Notes under the pieces: generated by a model
Databases searched by the model: none
What the model was told of the DNA's origin: nothing
Seen by the model: the letters and a program-made list of their open reading frames with translations, nothing else
Assembly: GCF_004799685.1 (NCBI RefSeq)
Contig: NZ_CP031312.1
Location: forward strand, 310,001-374,000
Direction of reading: 5' to 3'
DNA length: 64,000 nt
Origin: Halobellus limi
Lineage (GTDB): Archaea; Halobacteriota; Halobacteria; Halobacteriales; Haloferacaceae
Part shown: positions 9,521-18,588 of the stretch, piece after piece
Layout: each line of letters opens with the position of its first letter
How positions within the stretch are numbered: the first letter of the stretch is position 1
Program-made: the position numbers and the translations under genes

Positions 9521-10201
9521 TCAGTACTCCCAGAGACGCTCGATCCGGGAGGCGATCTCCGGATGGTCGGCTTTGAGTCCCTCGACGGTCGTTTCGCCGT
9601 CGACGTTGACGACGTGGATCTCGCCGCGGCGTCCCGAGTACACGTCTTGAAAATCGTAGACGGCTCCGACAACGGTGGTCTCGGGAGGGACCTCGTCGCT
9701 CGCTCTCAGGCGGTCGATCTGTCGGTCGACGTTGTATTCGACGAGGTAGTTGATACTCTCCGTTCGGTCGGCGCCGTCGGGGAGCAGTTCGACCCCCGCC
9801 GTTAGGTGGGACCGCAGCAGCCCGAGGCAGTGGCTGATGCCCGCCGGTTCGGACTCGTCGCCGGTCAGCCCGTCGTAGGCCGCCGTGACTGCGCCACACC
9901 CGGTGTGTCCGGTAACGATAACGAGCCCCGTGTCCGCGTGGACGATCGGATAGAGGACGTCTCCCGAGACGACCTCCCCGCGATCGGTTCGCTGGACGAC
10001 TCGGTTTCCGATGTTGCTGCAGGTGAACAGCCGCCCCGGAACGTCGTTGCCCCACATGTGATCCTGGAGGACGCGGGAGTCAGAGCAACAGACGGTGACC
10101 GCCTCGGGCCACTGCGCGTCCTGGACGTCGTCGAATCGGGACTGCAGCCCCCTCGCGTGTGTCGAGTTGCCCCGTAACAACGCCGCGAGCACCTGGTGCA
10201 T
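9521..10201 (-). CDS. Beta-class carbonic anhydrase
   Basis: A 226-residue beta-carbonic anhydrase that interconverts CO2 and bicarbonate. Zinc ligands and the catalytic dyad are visible: CSDSR (~residues 40-44) and HTGCG (~98-102), i.e. Cys, Asp-Arg, His and Cys in the canonical order. ATG 10199-10201 is chosen over an upstream in-frame start because a promoter box (10225-10231, tctatacg on the minus strand) lies 27 bp before it and because the upstream in-frame residues are Arg/Gly-rich and not conserved-looking. It is monocistronic. Confidence 0.93.
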   Translation of the reverse strand: MHQVLAALLRGNSTHARGLQSRFDDVQDAQWPEAVTVCCSDSRVLQDHMWGNDVPGRLFTCSNIGNRVVQRTDRGEVVSGDVLYPIVHADTGLVIVTGHTGCGAVTAAYDGLTGDESEPAGISHCLGLLRSHLTAGVELLPDGADRTESINYLVEYNVDRQIDRLRASDEVPPETTVVGAVYDFQDVYSGRRGEIHVVNVDGETTVEGLKADHPEIASRIERLWEY

Positions 10202-10427
10202 AGGTCCCCTGTCACGCCCCGTCGTATAGAGTGTTCGTCCGGTTCCCCGACGGTCGCGTTCGAGTCGGCACTCGAATGCCCGTGACGGGCCACAGCCTCG
10301 GTCCGCACCCGGGTTGCGTCCGCGCCGTTCTCGGGTCGCTCCGAATATCGCGCTCTTCGGTCCGAAGGGGGTTCGAACGACCTCGACCACGTTGCGAGGG
10401 AGCCGCACGCGGTCGATCACGTCGCCG

Positions 10428-11777
10428 TCACTCGGTCGACAGCCGGCCCGGGTTCCACTCGCCCTCGAAGTCCTCGTGGAGGTACGGCTTCGCGTTCTCG
10501 CCGGCGTACGTCGCGACGAGCTGGCCGTCGCCCTCCAGGTGGTACTTGTAGGTCGTCAGCCCCTCCAGGCCGACCGGCCCGCGGGCGTGGGTCTTGCCGG
10601 TGCTGATCCCGACCTCCGCGCCCAGGCCGAAGCGGTAGCCGTCGGCGAACCGCGTCGACGCGTTGTGGAAGACGCTCGCGGCGTCGATCTGCCGCATAAA
10701 CTGCTCGGCGTGTTCCGCGGTCTCGGTGACGATCGACTCGGTGTGCTTCGAGCCGTAGGTGTTGACGTGGTCGATGGCGTCCTCCAGCGAGTCGACGATC
10801 TTCACCGCGAGGATCAGGTCGCCGTACTCGGTCGACCAGTCCGCCTCGCTCGCGGCGTCCATCTCGACGACCTCCCGAGCGCGCTCGTCGCCGCGGAGTT
10901 CGACGTCCGCCTCGCGGTAGCGGGCGGCGAGGTCGGGCAGCAGGTCCTCGGCGACCGACTCGTGGACGAGAAGCGTCTCGACGGCGTTACAGACCGCCGG
11001 GTACTGCACCTTCGCGTCGAAGGCGACGTCGGCGGCCATCTCGAGGTCCGCGTCCTCGTCGGCGTAGACGTGACAGATCCCCTCGGTGTGGCCGAGCACC
11101 GGGATCTTCGTGTTGTCCTGGACGTAACTGACGAACTCCGAACTGCCCCGCGGCATGAGGAGGTCGACGGCGTCGTCGCGTTCGAGGAGCGTTTCGACGT
11201 CCTCGCGGGCCTCGATGAGCTGTGCCCACCCGTCGGGGATCTCCGCCGTCGCGTCGCGGATCACGTCGTAGAGGACCCGATTCGAGTGCGCGGCCTCGCT
11301 GCCGCCCTTCAGGACGACGGCGTTGCCCGACTTGAGGCTGAGCGCGGCGATCTGCACCAGCGCGTCCGGCCGCGACTCGAAGACGGTCCCGAGCACGCCG
11401 ATCGGGACGGCGACCTTGTACAGTTCGAGGTCGTCGTCGAGCCGTCGGGCTTCGAGCGTCCGGCCGAGGGGGTCCTCCTGGCCGGCGACGCTTCTGACCA
11501 TCTCGGCGATGCTCTCTAACTTCGACTCCGAGAGCTTCAGCCGGTCGACGAACGCCTGGGTGTACTCGCCCGCCTCCAGCATCTCCTCGCCAGCCGCGAC
11601 GTCCTTCGCGTTGGCCTCGAGGATCTCCTCGCTTCTGGCCTCGATGCCGTCGGCGATGGCGTGGAGCGCCTCGTTCCGGGCCGACTCCGAGAGGTTCGCC
11701 AGCTGCAGCGCTGCGGACTGTGCTTCCGTCACTTTCGTGTCGGCCGACTTCTCGGCCGTCGTGCTGCGTTCTGTCAT
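10428..11777 (-). CDS. proA: Gamma-glutamyl phosphate reductase
   Basis: A 449-residue aldehyde-dehydrogenase-superfamily enzyme, second step of proline synthesis, giving glutamate semialdehyde from glutamyl phosphate with NADPH. The [20 protein letters not shown] segment (~113-132), the [12 protein letters not shown] segment with its catalytic cysteine and the [17 protein letters not shown] motif near the C-terminus identify it. Its ATG (11775-11777) overlaps the proB TGA in an ATGA junction, so it is the last gene of proC-proB-proA. Confidence 0.95.
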   Translation of the reverse strand: MTERSTTAEKSADTKVTEAQSAALQLANLSESARNEALHAIADGIEARSEEILEANAKDVAAGEEMLEAGEYTQAFVDRLKLSESKLESIAEMVRSVAGQEDPLGRTLEARRLDDDLELYKVAVPIGVLGTVFESRPDALVQIAALSLKSGNAVVLKGGSEAAHSNRVLYDVIRDATAEIPDGWAQLIEAREDVETLLERDDAVDLLMPRGSSEFVSYVQDNTKIPVLGHTEGICHVYADEDADLEMAADVAFDAKVQYPAVCNAVETLLVHESVAEDLLPDLAARYREADVELRGDERAREVVEMDAASEADWSTEYGDLILAVKIVDSLEDAIDHVNTYGSKHTESIVTETAEHAEQFMRQIDAASVFHNASTRFADGYRFGLGAEVGISTGKTHARGPVGLEGLTTYKYHLEGDGQLVATYAGENAKPYLHEDFEGEWNPGRLSTE

Positions 11778-12604
11778 ACGTGACCGTTGATCGGGACGAA
11801 AATAGTTCCCACGGGTTGTTCGGTGGCGATCCGTTCGAGGACGTCCGGCTCCGTCGAGCGGGCGATGATCGCCGGCCGTCCGTGTTCGCTCACTCTCCGG
11901 GCGCCCTGGACCTTCGTCCGGATGCCGCCGAACGAGCCGCTCGCCGTCGACTCGACGATCCGTTCGACCTCGTCGTAGTTGCGGCCGACCGCCTCGATGA
12001 GCGTCGCCTCCGCGTCCTCCTTCGGGTTTCCGGTGTAGACGCCGCCGACGTCGGTGAGCGTGACGAGCAGGTCGGCGTCGACGCCGATCGCGATCGACGA
12101 GGAGATCATGTCGTTGTCGCCGATGCGGATCTCCTCGGTCGCGACGGCGTCGTTCTCGTTGACGATGGGGACGACGCCCCACTCTAAGAGCGTCTCGACC
12201 GTGTTCTTGAAGTTGGTGAACCGGTCGGTGTCCTCGAGGTCGTGCTCGGTCACGAGGATCTGCGCGACCGTCAGGCCGTAGCGCTCGAAGCTCTCCGTGT
12301 ACCGGCGCATCAGGTGGCTCTGGCCGATCGTCGACAGCGCCTGGGACTCCTCGACGGTGTCGTCGGGGTCGAACCCGATCCGGCCCTTGCCGGCGCCGAT
12401 CGCGCCCGAGGAGACGAGGATGACCTCCTTGTCGCGCTCGACGAGGTCGGCCACGTCGTCGACGAGCTTGTCGAGCTTGCCGTCGTCGAGGTTCGACTCC
12501 TCGTCGGTGAGCGAGTTCGTGCCGGCCTTGACGACGACCCGGCCGGCCTCGGCGGCGAGCCGCCGTGCCTCTTTGAGCTCCGCCGCGGCGACGGCCCCGC
12601 TCAT
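11774..12604 (-). CDS. proB: Glutamate 5-kinase
   Basis: A 276-residue amino-acid kinase, first step of proline synthesis. Nucleotide- and glutamate-binding motifs are present: [42 protein letters not shown] and the [11 protein letters not shown] segment. It has only the kinase domain and lacks the C-terminal PUA domain of many bacterial ProB proteins, so the usual proline feedback architecture may differ. It is joined by ATGA overlaps to proC upstream and proA downstream. Confidence 0.95.
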   Translation of the reverse strand: MSGAVAAAELKEARRLAAEAGRVVVKAGTNSLTDEESNLDDGKLDKLVDDVADLVERDKEVILVSSGAIGAGKGRIGFDPDDTVEESQALSTIGQSHLMRRYTESFERYGLTVAQILVTEHDLEDTDRFTNFKNTVETLLEWGVVPIVNENDAVATEEIRIGDNDMISSSIAIGVDADLLVTLTDVGGVYTGNPKEDAEATLIEAVGRNYDEVERIVESTASGSFGGIRTKVQGARRVSEHGRPAIIARSTEPDVLERIATEQPVGTIFVPINGHV

Positions 12605-13374
12605 TTTTCGGCTTCCTCGGCCAGTTCGGCGGAGCGTCGCCGCGCGGCGCTCAGGGCGTCGCCGACGTCCGACTCCACGCTGCTGTCCCACAGGACCTCC
12701 ATCCCCTCGATCGTCGTCCCGCCCGGCGAGCAGACGGCGTCGATCAGGTCCTCGATCGACTCCTCGGAGCGGAGGACCGTCTCCGCCGCGCCCTTGAACG
12801 TCTGCGCCGCCAGCACGCGGGCGTCGTCGGCGTCGAGTCCCTCCTCGGCGGCGCGCTGCTGCATCGCGCCGATCAGGTAGAACACGAACGCCGGACCGCT
12901 CCCGTTCAGCGCCGTGGCGACGTCCATCAGGTCCTCGTCGACGACGACGAACTCGCCGAGGTCCGAGAGCATCGCCTTGACGTTCTCGTCGGGTTCCGCC
13001 CACGAGACGGCGGCGGCCATGTTCCGCGTTCTGGCCGCGAGGTTCGGCATCACGCGGACGACCGACGCGTCGGTCTCGCTCGCGACGACGTCGGTCGAGA
13101 CGCCCGCCGCGATCGTGACGAGCGTCTGCTCCGCTCGGAGATCGAGGTCTTCGAGCACCAGCGGCACGATGTCCGGCTTCACCGCGAGGACGACGACCGC
13201 GGAGTCCCGAACGTCCTCGAGGTCGGTCGTCGTCCGATCCGCGTATTCCTCGATCGCCTCGAAGGCGTCGGGGTCCACGTCGTAGGCGGTGATGTCGTAG
13301 TTTCCGGCCTGGGCGAGCCCCGTTATCAGGGCGCCGCCCATGTTCCCACAGCCGATTACGCTCACGTCGATCAT
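12601..13374 (-). CDS. proC: Pyrroline-5-carboxylate reductase
   Basis: A 257-residue NAD(P)-dependent enzyme for the last step of proline synthesis. The N-terminal Rossmann motif [15 protein letters not shown], the [16 protein letters not shown] strand and the [17 protein letters not shown] and [11 protein letters not shown] motifs are diagnostic. ATG 13372-13374 is taken rather than an upstream in-frame start, since a promoter box (gatatacga, 13401-13409) lies ~31 bp before it. It is first in the operon, ending in ATGA with proB. Proline is also a possible osmolyte in salt-adapted cells. Confidence 0.95.
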   Translation of the reverse strand: MIDVSVIGCGNMGGALITGLAQAGNYDITAYDVDPDAFEAIEEYADRTTTDLEDVRDSAVVVLAVKPDIVPLVLEDLDLRAEQTLVTIAAGVSTDVVASETDASVVRVMPNLAARTRNMAAAVSWAEPDENVKAMLSDLGEFVVVDEDLMDVATALNGSGPAFVFYLIGAMQQRAAEEGLDADDARVLAAQTFKGAAETVLRSEESIEDLIDAVCSPGGTTIEGMEVLWDSSVESDVGDALSAARRRSAELAEEAEK

Positions 13375-13532
13375 CTTGTACGTCCCTACGCGATGCCGTT
13401 GATATACGAACTTTGGTTTTCGGTCGGGGTCCACGTCGTAGGCGGTGCCGGGGTCCGCGCCCGTCGGTGACACCGATATTCGCCGTTCGCGGCGTTATTC
13501 GTCGTCCGGGACGCTGTTCGCCGTTCGTGACG

Positions 13533-14426
13533 CTATTCGGGCTCCCCGAGGGATTCGAGCGCGTCGGCCGCCGACCCGCGGACCCGGTCTGCGGGGTCGG
13601 ATTCGGCCAGTTCACGCAGCGCGGGAACCGCGTCGGTCGCGCCGACGAGCCCGAGCGTTCCCGCGGCGTCCTTGCGGACGAGTTCCGACTCGTCCTCGAG
13701 GGCCGCCACCAGCACGTCGCGTCGACCGCGGACGAGTTCGGGCCGCCCCAGCGCGTACTCGTAGAGCGCGAACGCCGCGTGGTACCTGACCCGCGGGTGC
13801 GGATCCGACGCGAGCGACTCCGCGGCGACGGCGACGAGCCGAGGCGTCTCGTCCGGGAACGCGTCGCGGATCGGCGGATACTCCTCGGCGACGTCCGACA
13901 GCGCCGACGCGGCGACCCGCCGGACGAGGTCGTCGTCCCGCTCGGTGAGCGAGACGAGCACGTCCACGTAGCCGTCGGTGTAAATCACGACCGACGCGAG
14001 CGCCCACCCGACCTCCCGTACCGCCGTGACCGTCCGCGTCTCCGCGTCGAACTCCGGGTGGGACCGCTCGTAGGCGCGGACGGCTGATTCGATAGTGTCC
14101 GCTCGCTCCACCGATCCCGTGAGGACGAGCGCCGCCGCGGCGAACGCCACGACGCGCGGCTGGAACCACCCCTCGGCGTCCGGATCGACGGACAACCGTA
14201 CTCCCGCGTCCAGTAGCTCGGTGTCCGCCAGGAGTCCGCCGAGCCGATCGGCGTACGGCTCGACGTCCCGGCCCGCCAGCGCGAGGCGGCCGAGCGCTTC
14301 TGCTGCGTGTCCCCGCGCCGCACGCGAGTCGGCGTCGAGGCACGCGCCGAGTTCCTCCAGCTCTACGGCCGTCGGTTCCCGCCGGGCGGCCTCGCTGATC
14401 CGCGACGCGCGGTTCGCGTCGGTCAT
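13533..14426 (-). CDS. HEAT-repeat protein
   Basis: A 297-residue alpha-helical repeat protein. Recurring ~30-residue helix pairs such as [38 protein letters not shown] and [19 protein letters not shown] are HEAT/PBS-lyase-type repeats. No catalytic residue or signal peptide is seen, so a cytoplasmic scaffold or adaptor role is likely. ATG 14424-14426 is preferred over GTG 14468 because an AT-rich box (actaaacgg on the minus strand, near 14450) lies ~26 bp upstream. The AT-rich 13-bp repeat array lies ~115 bp upstream. Confidence 0.8.
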   Translation of the reverse strand: MTDANRASRISEAARREPTAVELEELGACLDADSRAARGHAAEALGRLALAGRDVEPYADRLGGLLADTELLDAGVRLSVDPDAEGWFQPRVVAFAAAALVLTGSVERADTIESAVRAYERSHPEFDAETRTVTAVREVGWALASVVIYTDGYVDVLVSLTERDDDLVRRVAASALSDVAEEYPPIRDAFPDETPRLVAVAAESLASDPHPRVRYHAAFALYEYALGRPELVRGRRDVLVAALEDESELVRKDAAGTLGLVGATDAVPALRELAESDPADRVRGSAADALESLGEPE

Positions 14427-14540
14427 ACGTGTCAGGACACGCGACGGCCGTTTAGTTGTACCTGCCACTTCGTCCCTCGGGAACGACGTTCCCTCCCGCT
14501 GGAGGGCCCCGTCGCTCTCCGAGCCCTCCGTCTATTTCTA

Positions 14541-14618
14541 TTCACTAAATAGCTTCATTAGATGTGTTCACTATATATGTTCACTAGATACATTCATTAA
14601 ATGTGTTCATTAGAGAAC
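14541..14618. repeat. Six tandem 13-bp AT-rich repeats
   Basis: Six head-to-tail units of exactly 13 bp occupy 14541-14553, 14554-14566, 14567-14579, 14580-14592, 14593-14605 and 14606-14618. The consensus is TTCAYTARATRTG, so each unit starts TTCA(C/T)TA. The tract is far more AT-rich than its surroundings. It lies between the HEAT gene promoter and the stop of the DUF2892 gene and codes for nothing recognisable. Strict phasing suggests an iteron-like protein-binding array rather than a simple AT-rich tract. Confidence 0.85.
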
Positions 14619-14624
14619 TATCCG

Positions 14625-14660
14625 GATGTTCTCTGCGTCCCAGATGTTCTCTACGCACAT
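14625..14660. repeat. Two tandem 18-bp repeats next to the 13-bp array
   Basis: Two adjacent 18-bp units (14625-14642 and 14643-14660) share gatgttctct followed by a similar RCG-rich tail. The gttctct core is the reverse complement of the agagaac that closes the last 13-bp unit (14612-14618), so the two arrays are linked by an inverted motif. Confidence 0.7.
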
Positions 14661-14737
14661 TTCACGGCAGCGCGGTCGACCGCCCGATTCGAGAGGGGGG
14701 ATTCGCTTCGCTCGGGGAGTCGGGGTCGGGGAGGCGC

Positions 14738-14956
14738 TCAGCGGGCCTTGCAGGTGTCGACCCCGATCACAGAGTAGAGACCGCAGCGACCCGTCGCGCC
14801 CGTCGCCAGCATCAGTATCGCGACGATTCCGAGTACCGGTGAGAGGATCGCCGGGGCGGAAACGGCGTCGCCGAGGATACCGAGTGAGATCACTCCCGCG
14901 ATCGCCCCGAGTGCGATCCGAACGATGCTGTCCGTCTGGCCGACGTTCCGTTCCAT
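14738..14956 (-). CDS. DUF2892 (YgaP-type) small membrane protein
   Basis: A 72-residue protein with two hydrophobic helices (~12-28 and ~35-52) and a Cys-containing C-terminus (TGRCGLYSVIGVDTCKAR), as in DUF2892 proteins. Family members are often fused to or encoded near rhodaneses, but none is adjacent here. ATG 14954-14956 is used: a box (agttatgtg on the minus strand, ~14978-14986) lies ~27 bp upstream. Function is unknown. Confidence 0.85.
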   Translation of the reverse strand: MERNVGQTDSIVRIALGAIAGVISLGILGDAVSAPAILSPVLGIVAILMLATGATGRCGLYSVIGVDTCKAR

Positions 14957-15229
14957 AGGACAGAATTGGGCTGTGAACACATAACTGTTCTTGCCGACGG
15001 TGTGTGGCCGGTCGAACACCGGCGCGGGCCCTTCTCGGACTGCGTTCGACGCCCCCCACGTCGACCGGCCGGCCGCAGGCATCGACCTCTCGACTCCGCT
15101 CTGTCCGGTGTCGCGGCCGCGGATCTCATAGCGGTTATCGTAGCCGACCGGCGGTCCACGGACCCCCGGCCGGCCGGCCGCCGTCTTCGATTCGGATGCA
15201 ACATCTGTGAATCTCTACGACACTCCCCC

Positions 15230-15676
15230 TCAGCTCACGTCGATTTCGGTGCTCTCCGCACTCGGCTCGGTCTTCGGCATCCGCACGGTCAACACCCCGT
15301 TGTCGTAGGTGGCCGAGACGCCGTCGGTCTCCACCGCTTCCCGGAGCGGGATCGATCGGCTGACCGACGCCCGGTGTCGCTCCCGGTGGATGTACTCTCC
15401 GTCCTCCGATCGTTCTTCCTCCTCGCGTTCGGCGGACACCCGGAGGTTCCGGTCGGTGAGCCGGACGTCGATGTCCCCCTTCTCGAATCCGGGGAGTTCG
15501 GCCGTCAGGACGAACTCGTCGCCGGCGTCTCTGAGGTCGACCCGCATCGGCGACGACCCGTCGTCGCTCCGCACGAGCGGTTCCGACTCCCACCACCGAC
15601 TGGCCTCCTCGACGTTCTCCTGCATCTGTTCGAACAGCCGGTCGAGCTCGCGGAACGGGTTTTTTCGGTCGGTCAT
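15230..15676 (-). CDS. Hsp20/alpha-crystallin family chaperone
   Basis: A 148-residue small heat-shock protein. After a helical N-terminus with aromatic residues (FRELDRLFEQM and RWWESE), the alpha-crystallin domain spans ~45-140 with ELPGFEKGDIDVRL and YDNGVLTVRMPK. It holds unfolding proteins in an ATP-independent way. A box at 15704-15713 (minus strand) lies ~32 bp before the ATG. It is monocistronic. Confidence 0.93.
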   Translation of the reverse strand: MTDRKNPFRELDRLFEQMQENVEEASRWWESEPLVRSDDGSSPMRVDLRDAGDEFVLTAELPGFEKGDIDVRLTDRNLRVSAEREEEERSEDGEYIHRERHRASVSRSIPLREAVETDGVSATYDNGVLTVRMPKTEPSAESTEIDVS

Positions 15677-15813
15677 CTGTGTCTGGAGGTACGACGACCG
15701 ACGTGATAATTCCTGTCAACGATTCTCAACTCTCGAAAACGTCAGACGGTGATCGAGGTGTCGGTATCGGCGAGCGGCCGATCGGGCGCGGCCGGCGTGG
15801 CTCCCCGCCGCGG

Positions 15814-16458
15814 TCACGGATGCTCATCCAGGTACGTCATCGCCTCCTCGTCGGACACCTGATCGAACCGGTCGTAGAACTGGCCGACGCCCCTGAAGTC
15901 CCCCGGCGTTTGCAGACAGACCACCTCGTCGGCCATCGATCGCAACTCCGCAATCGTGTCGGGCGGGCCGACTGGCACCGCCAGTACGATCCGTTCGGCA
16001 CCCGCGTCGGCGAGCGTCCGGAGACACGCTCTGACGGTCGATCCCGTCGCGACGCCGTCGTCGACGACCACGACGTCCTTCCCCGTCAGATCCGGCTCCG
16101 ACCGTCCGCTTCGGTACCGTTCGGCCTTCTCGCGGGCGTTCTCCGCTTCTCGCTTCCGCTCCCGCTCGAAGTACTCCTCGTCGGCACCGGCCCCCTCGAA
16201 GGCCCGCTCGTTACGCCAGACGCTCCCGTCGGCGGCGACGGCACCGATGGCGTACTCCGGGTTCCCCGGCGCGCCGATTTTCGACGCGACGACGACGTCG
16301 AGCGGTGCGTCGAGTGCGTCCGCGACGGCCCGTCCGAGGGGCAGGCCGCCACGGGGGATCGCGAGCACGATATCCGCAGCGATCTCCCGCTCTCGAAGCG
16401 TCTCTCCGAGCCGTTCACCTGCCTCGGTCCGGTCTTCGAATCGGCGTGCGGAACTCAT
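15814..16458 (-). CDS. Phosphoribosyltransferase family protein
   Basis: A 214-residue type I phosphoribosyltransferase-fold protein. The PRPP-binding motif VVVVDDGVATGSTVRACL lies near residues 136-153, and an N-terminal AIPRGGLPLGRAVADAL loop is present. The family (like the Rv0571c/PRT cluster) acts on unknown substrates, and the hood region here is charged and helical (RERKREAENAREKAERYR). In-frame codons continue to a GTG about 54 bp upstream, so the N-terminus could be longer. It follows the DUF7544 gene by ~100 bp. Confidence 0.85.
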   Translation of the reverse strand: MSSARRFEDRTEAGERLGETLREREIAADIVLAIPRGGLPLGRAVADALDAPLDVVVASKIGAPGNPEYAIGAVAADGSVWRNERAFEGAGADEEYFERERKREAENAREKAERYRSGRSEPDLTGKDVVVVDDGVATGSTVRACLRTLADAGAERIVLAVPVGPPDTIAELRSMADEVVCLQTPGDFRGVGQFYDRFDQVSDEEAMTYLDEHP

Positions 16459-16559
16459 CTGTCCGGTCGGGAGTTCGGCGTCCGGGGTCCTGTAACTCCC
16501 GGACGTTCCCACGCCGCTGGAACCACCGGATCGCCGGGACGCGACCGGTCGGACCGGGC

Positions 16560-17558
16560 TTACTCTCGGACCGCCGCTCGCCGCTCCGGAATCAGGTCGA
16601 ACGCCGCCTCCGTGTCGCCGAGGACGAGCAGCGCGTAGTACCGGAGATACGTCTGGATCGGCACGGCCACGACCAGTCCGATGACGATGACGGCGACGAC
16701 GAAGAGCGCTACCGCCAGGCCGATGAGTCCCCAGCCGGCGAGTTCGGAGACGCTCAACAGCCCCACGCCGACGAGTCCGAACAGACCGATCGGGACGGCG
16801 ACTCCCACCGCCGCGAGCACCGTCACGACGCTCGCGAGGATCCCGGCGACCAACTGGAGGACGAAGCTCAAGACGGCGTACGCCGCGTACTGCTTCCACT
16901 GGCCGGTCAGCGTCGGCCAGAACCGCCGCCACGCCGAGAGCAACGCCCTGTCCTCGGCGACCATCACCGGCACCACGAACATCGTCGTGAATCCGCCGAC
17001 CAGGCCGCTGATCACGCTCACGACTACGAAAACCGGAATTGCGAGGAACAGCAGTCCGATCGAGAGTGCGCCCTCGCCGACGAGTACGGGCCAGAGGATC
17101 GCCGCCAGGAGGGCGCCGACGATTCCGATCGTGAGCGCTCCGAGGACGATCCGGAACCCGAACAGCCGAGCGCCCTGCCGCCAGCGCTCGCCCCAGTACC
17201 GCCGGATCGTCACGGCCTCGCGCCGGAGCGATTCGACGAACACGAACTCCATCACCGATCCGACGAACAGGAACGCGAGGCCGAGGACCAGCACGATCCC
17301 GAATATCGCCGCGATCACCGCGAGTTCCGTCCCGCCGGGCGAGGGTATCGTCCCGGGTATCCCGGAGACGTCGGGCGTCTGGGACCCCGTCCCGCTCGGC
17401 GTGCCGCCGCCGAACTGGAACGGCGGCGTTCCGCCGGCGCCACCGACGAAGAACATCACGAGTGCGAGCCGCGCCCACCGGCCGAGGTCGAACGGCCAGA
17501 GGAACGCCCGCGCCGCGTCGAGGGCGTCGTCGATCGCGTCGAGGGCGTACAGCGTCAT
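16560..17558 (-). CDS. DUF7544-type polytopic membrane protein
   Basis: A 332-residue haloarchaeal membrane protein. A Gly/Pro/Thr-rich extracellular stretch (~38-75) follows the first hydrophobic segment, then about six long helices made mainly of Val, Ile, Leu and Ala. No catalytic motif is visible. Its ATG overlaps the TGA of a 44-residue leader ORF, and the only good upstream promoter box (near 17716-17726) fits a transcript starting at that leader. Confidence 0.8.
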   Translation of the reverse strand: MTLYALDAIDDALDAARAFLWPFDLGRWARLALVMFFVGGAGGTPPFQFGGGTPSGTGSQTPDVSGIPGTIPSPGGTELAVIAAIFGIVLVLGLAFLFVGSVMEFVFVESLRREAVTIRRYWGERWRQGARLFGFRIVLGALTIGIVGALLAAILWPVLVGEGALSIGLLFLAIPVFVVVSVISGLVGGFTTMFVVPVMVAEDRALLSAWRRFWPTLTGQWKQYAAYAVLSFVLQLVAGILASVVTVLAAVGVAVPIGLFGLVGVGLLSVSELAGWGLIGLAVALFVVAVIVIGLVVAVPIQTYLRYYALLVLGDTEAAFDLIPERRAAVRE

Positions 17559-17689
17559 CGGCTTCGCCCCCGCGCGGCTCGCCCGTGATCGAGCCGGTCT
17601 CGGTGCGGATCGCCGGAGTCGACACCGCGGTCGCGTCGTCCGGTATCGATTCGAGCACGTCCTCGGAGGGAGGGACCAATCCGGGCCAT
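17555..17689 (-). promoter_or_regulatory. Leader mini-ORF coupled by ATGA to the DUF7544 gene
   Basis: ATG 17687-17689 lies ~31 bp after an AT-rich box (ttgttatttcg on the minus strand). The 44-codon frame (MARIGPSLRGRARIDT...) is open and ends at TGA 17555-17557, overlapping the main ATG (17556-17558). The peptide is Arg-rich and looks non-conserved. Its likely role is to bring ribosomes to the internal start, which has no Shine-Dalgarno sequence. Confidence 0.45.
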
Positions 17690-17793
17690 CGTCTGTCCAC
17701 TGCTAACTCACAACGAAATAACAATTTCGGTCGGGTTGGACGGCGTGTCATCCACAACCGTTAGGCGATGGCCCCCGAACGCTCACCCACGCG

Positions 17794-18588
17794 ATGCCCT
17801 CCACGAACGCTGCCGCCATCGAAGCGGACGACCTCCGGAAACGGTACGGCTCGGAGGTCGCGCTCGACGGCGTCTCGCTCTCGATCCCGACCGGGACAGT
17901 GTACGGGTTTCTCGGGCCGAACGGCGCTGGAAAGACGACGACGATGCGGCTCCTCACCGGGCTTTCGCGCCCGTCGAGCGGGACCGTCCGGGTCTGCGGC
18001 GTCGACGTCTCCGACCGCCGCGCGCTCACTCCTCACGTCGGCTACCTCCCCGAGACCCCGCCGCTGTACGAGGAGTTCAGCGCGCGCGAACAACTCGAGT
18101 ACGTCGCCGACCTCAGAGACGTATCCGACGAGGTCGCCGCCGAGCGAATCGAGCGGTACCTGACGCAGTTCGAGTTGCTCGACGACGCCGACAGGCGCAT
18201 CGACGCGTACTCGAAGGGGATGAAACAGAAGACCGCCTTCGTGCAGAGCGTCCTCCACGACCCCGACGTGCTCTTTTTGGACGAACCGACTTCGGGGCTC
18301 GATCCCCGCGCCGCGCGGCGGATCCGGGAGTCGATACTGGCCTTCGCCGACGCTGGCACGACGGTCTTCCTCTCGACGCACATCCTGCCGGTCGTCGAGG
18401 CCGTCGCCGACGAGGTGGGCGTCCTCTACGAAGGTCGACTCGTCGCCGAAGGCCCGCCGGACGCGGTGACGTCGCGCGCGGCGACGGGCGAGAGCGGGTC
18501 GCTGGAGGACGCCTTCCTCGCGGTCACGGGCGGCGAAGACGACGTCGCCGACGGCGACGAGACCGGTCCGAACGCGTCTGAGCCATGA
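17794..18588 (+). CDS. ABC transporter ATP-binding protein
   Basis: A 264-residue ABC ATPase. Walker A is GPNGAGKTTT (~residue 39), the Q-loop region is YLPETPPLYEEF, the signature is a variant YSKGMKQK (~137), Walker B is VLFLDEPTSGLDP (~156) and the H-loop is STHILP. The organisation matches drug- or Na+-exporter (NatA-like) ATPases. It ends in an ATGA overlap with the permease gene, so the two form an ABC-2-type exporter. Confidence 0.92.
   Translation: MPSTNAAAIEADDLRKRYGSEVALDGVSLSIPTGTVYGFLGPNGAGKTTTMRLLTGLSRPSSGTVRVCGVDVSDRRALTPHVGYLPETPPLYEEFSAREQLEYVADLRDVSDEVAAERIERYLTQFELLDDADRRIDAYSKGMKQKTAFVQSVLHDPDVLFLDEPTSGLDPRAARRIRESILAFADAGTTVFLSTHILPVVEAVADEVGVLYEGRLVAEGPPDAVTSRAATGESGSLEDAFLAVTGGEDDVADGDETGPNASEP

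Noticed and set aside
14541-14618. CRISPR array or replication origin
   Set aside because: Units are contiguous with no unique spacers, no cas genes are near, and no Orc1/Cdc6 gene or ORB-type motif is visible.
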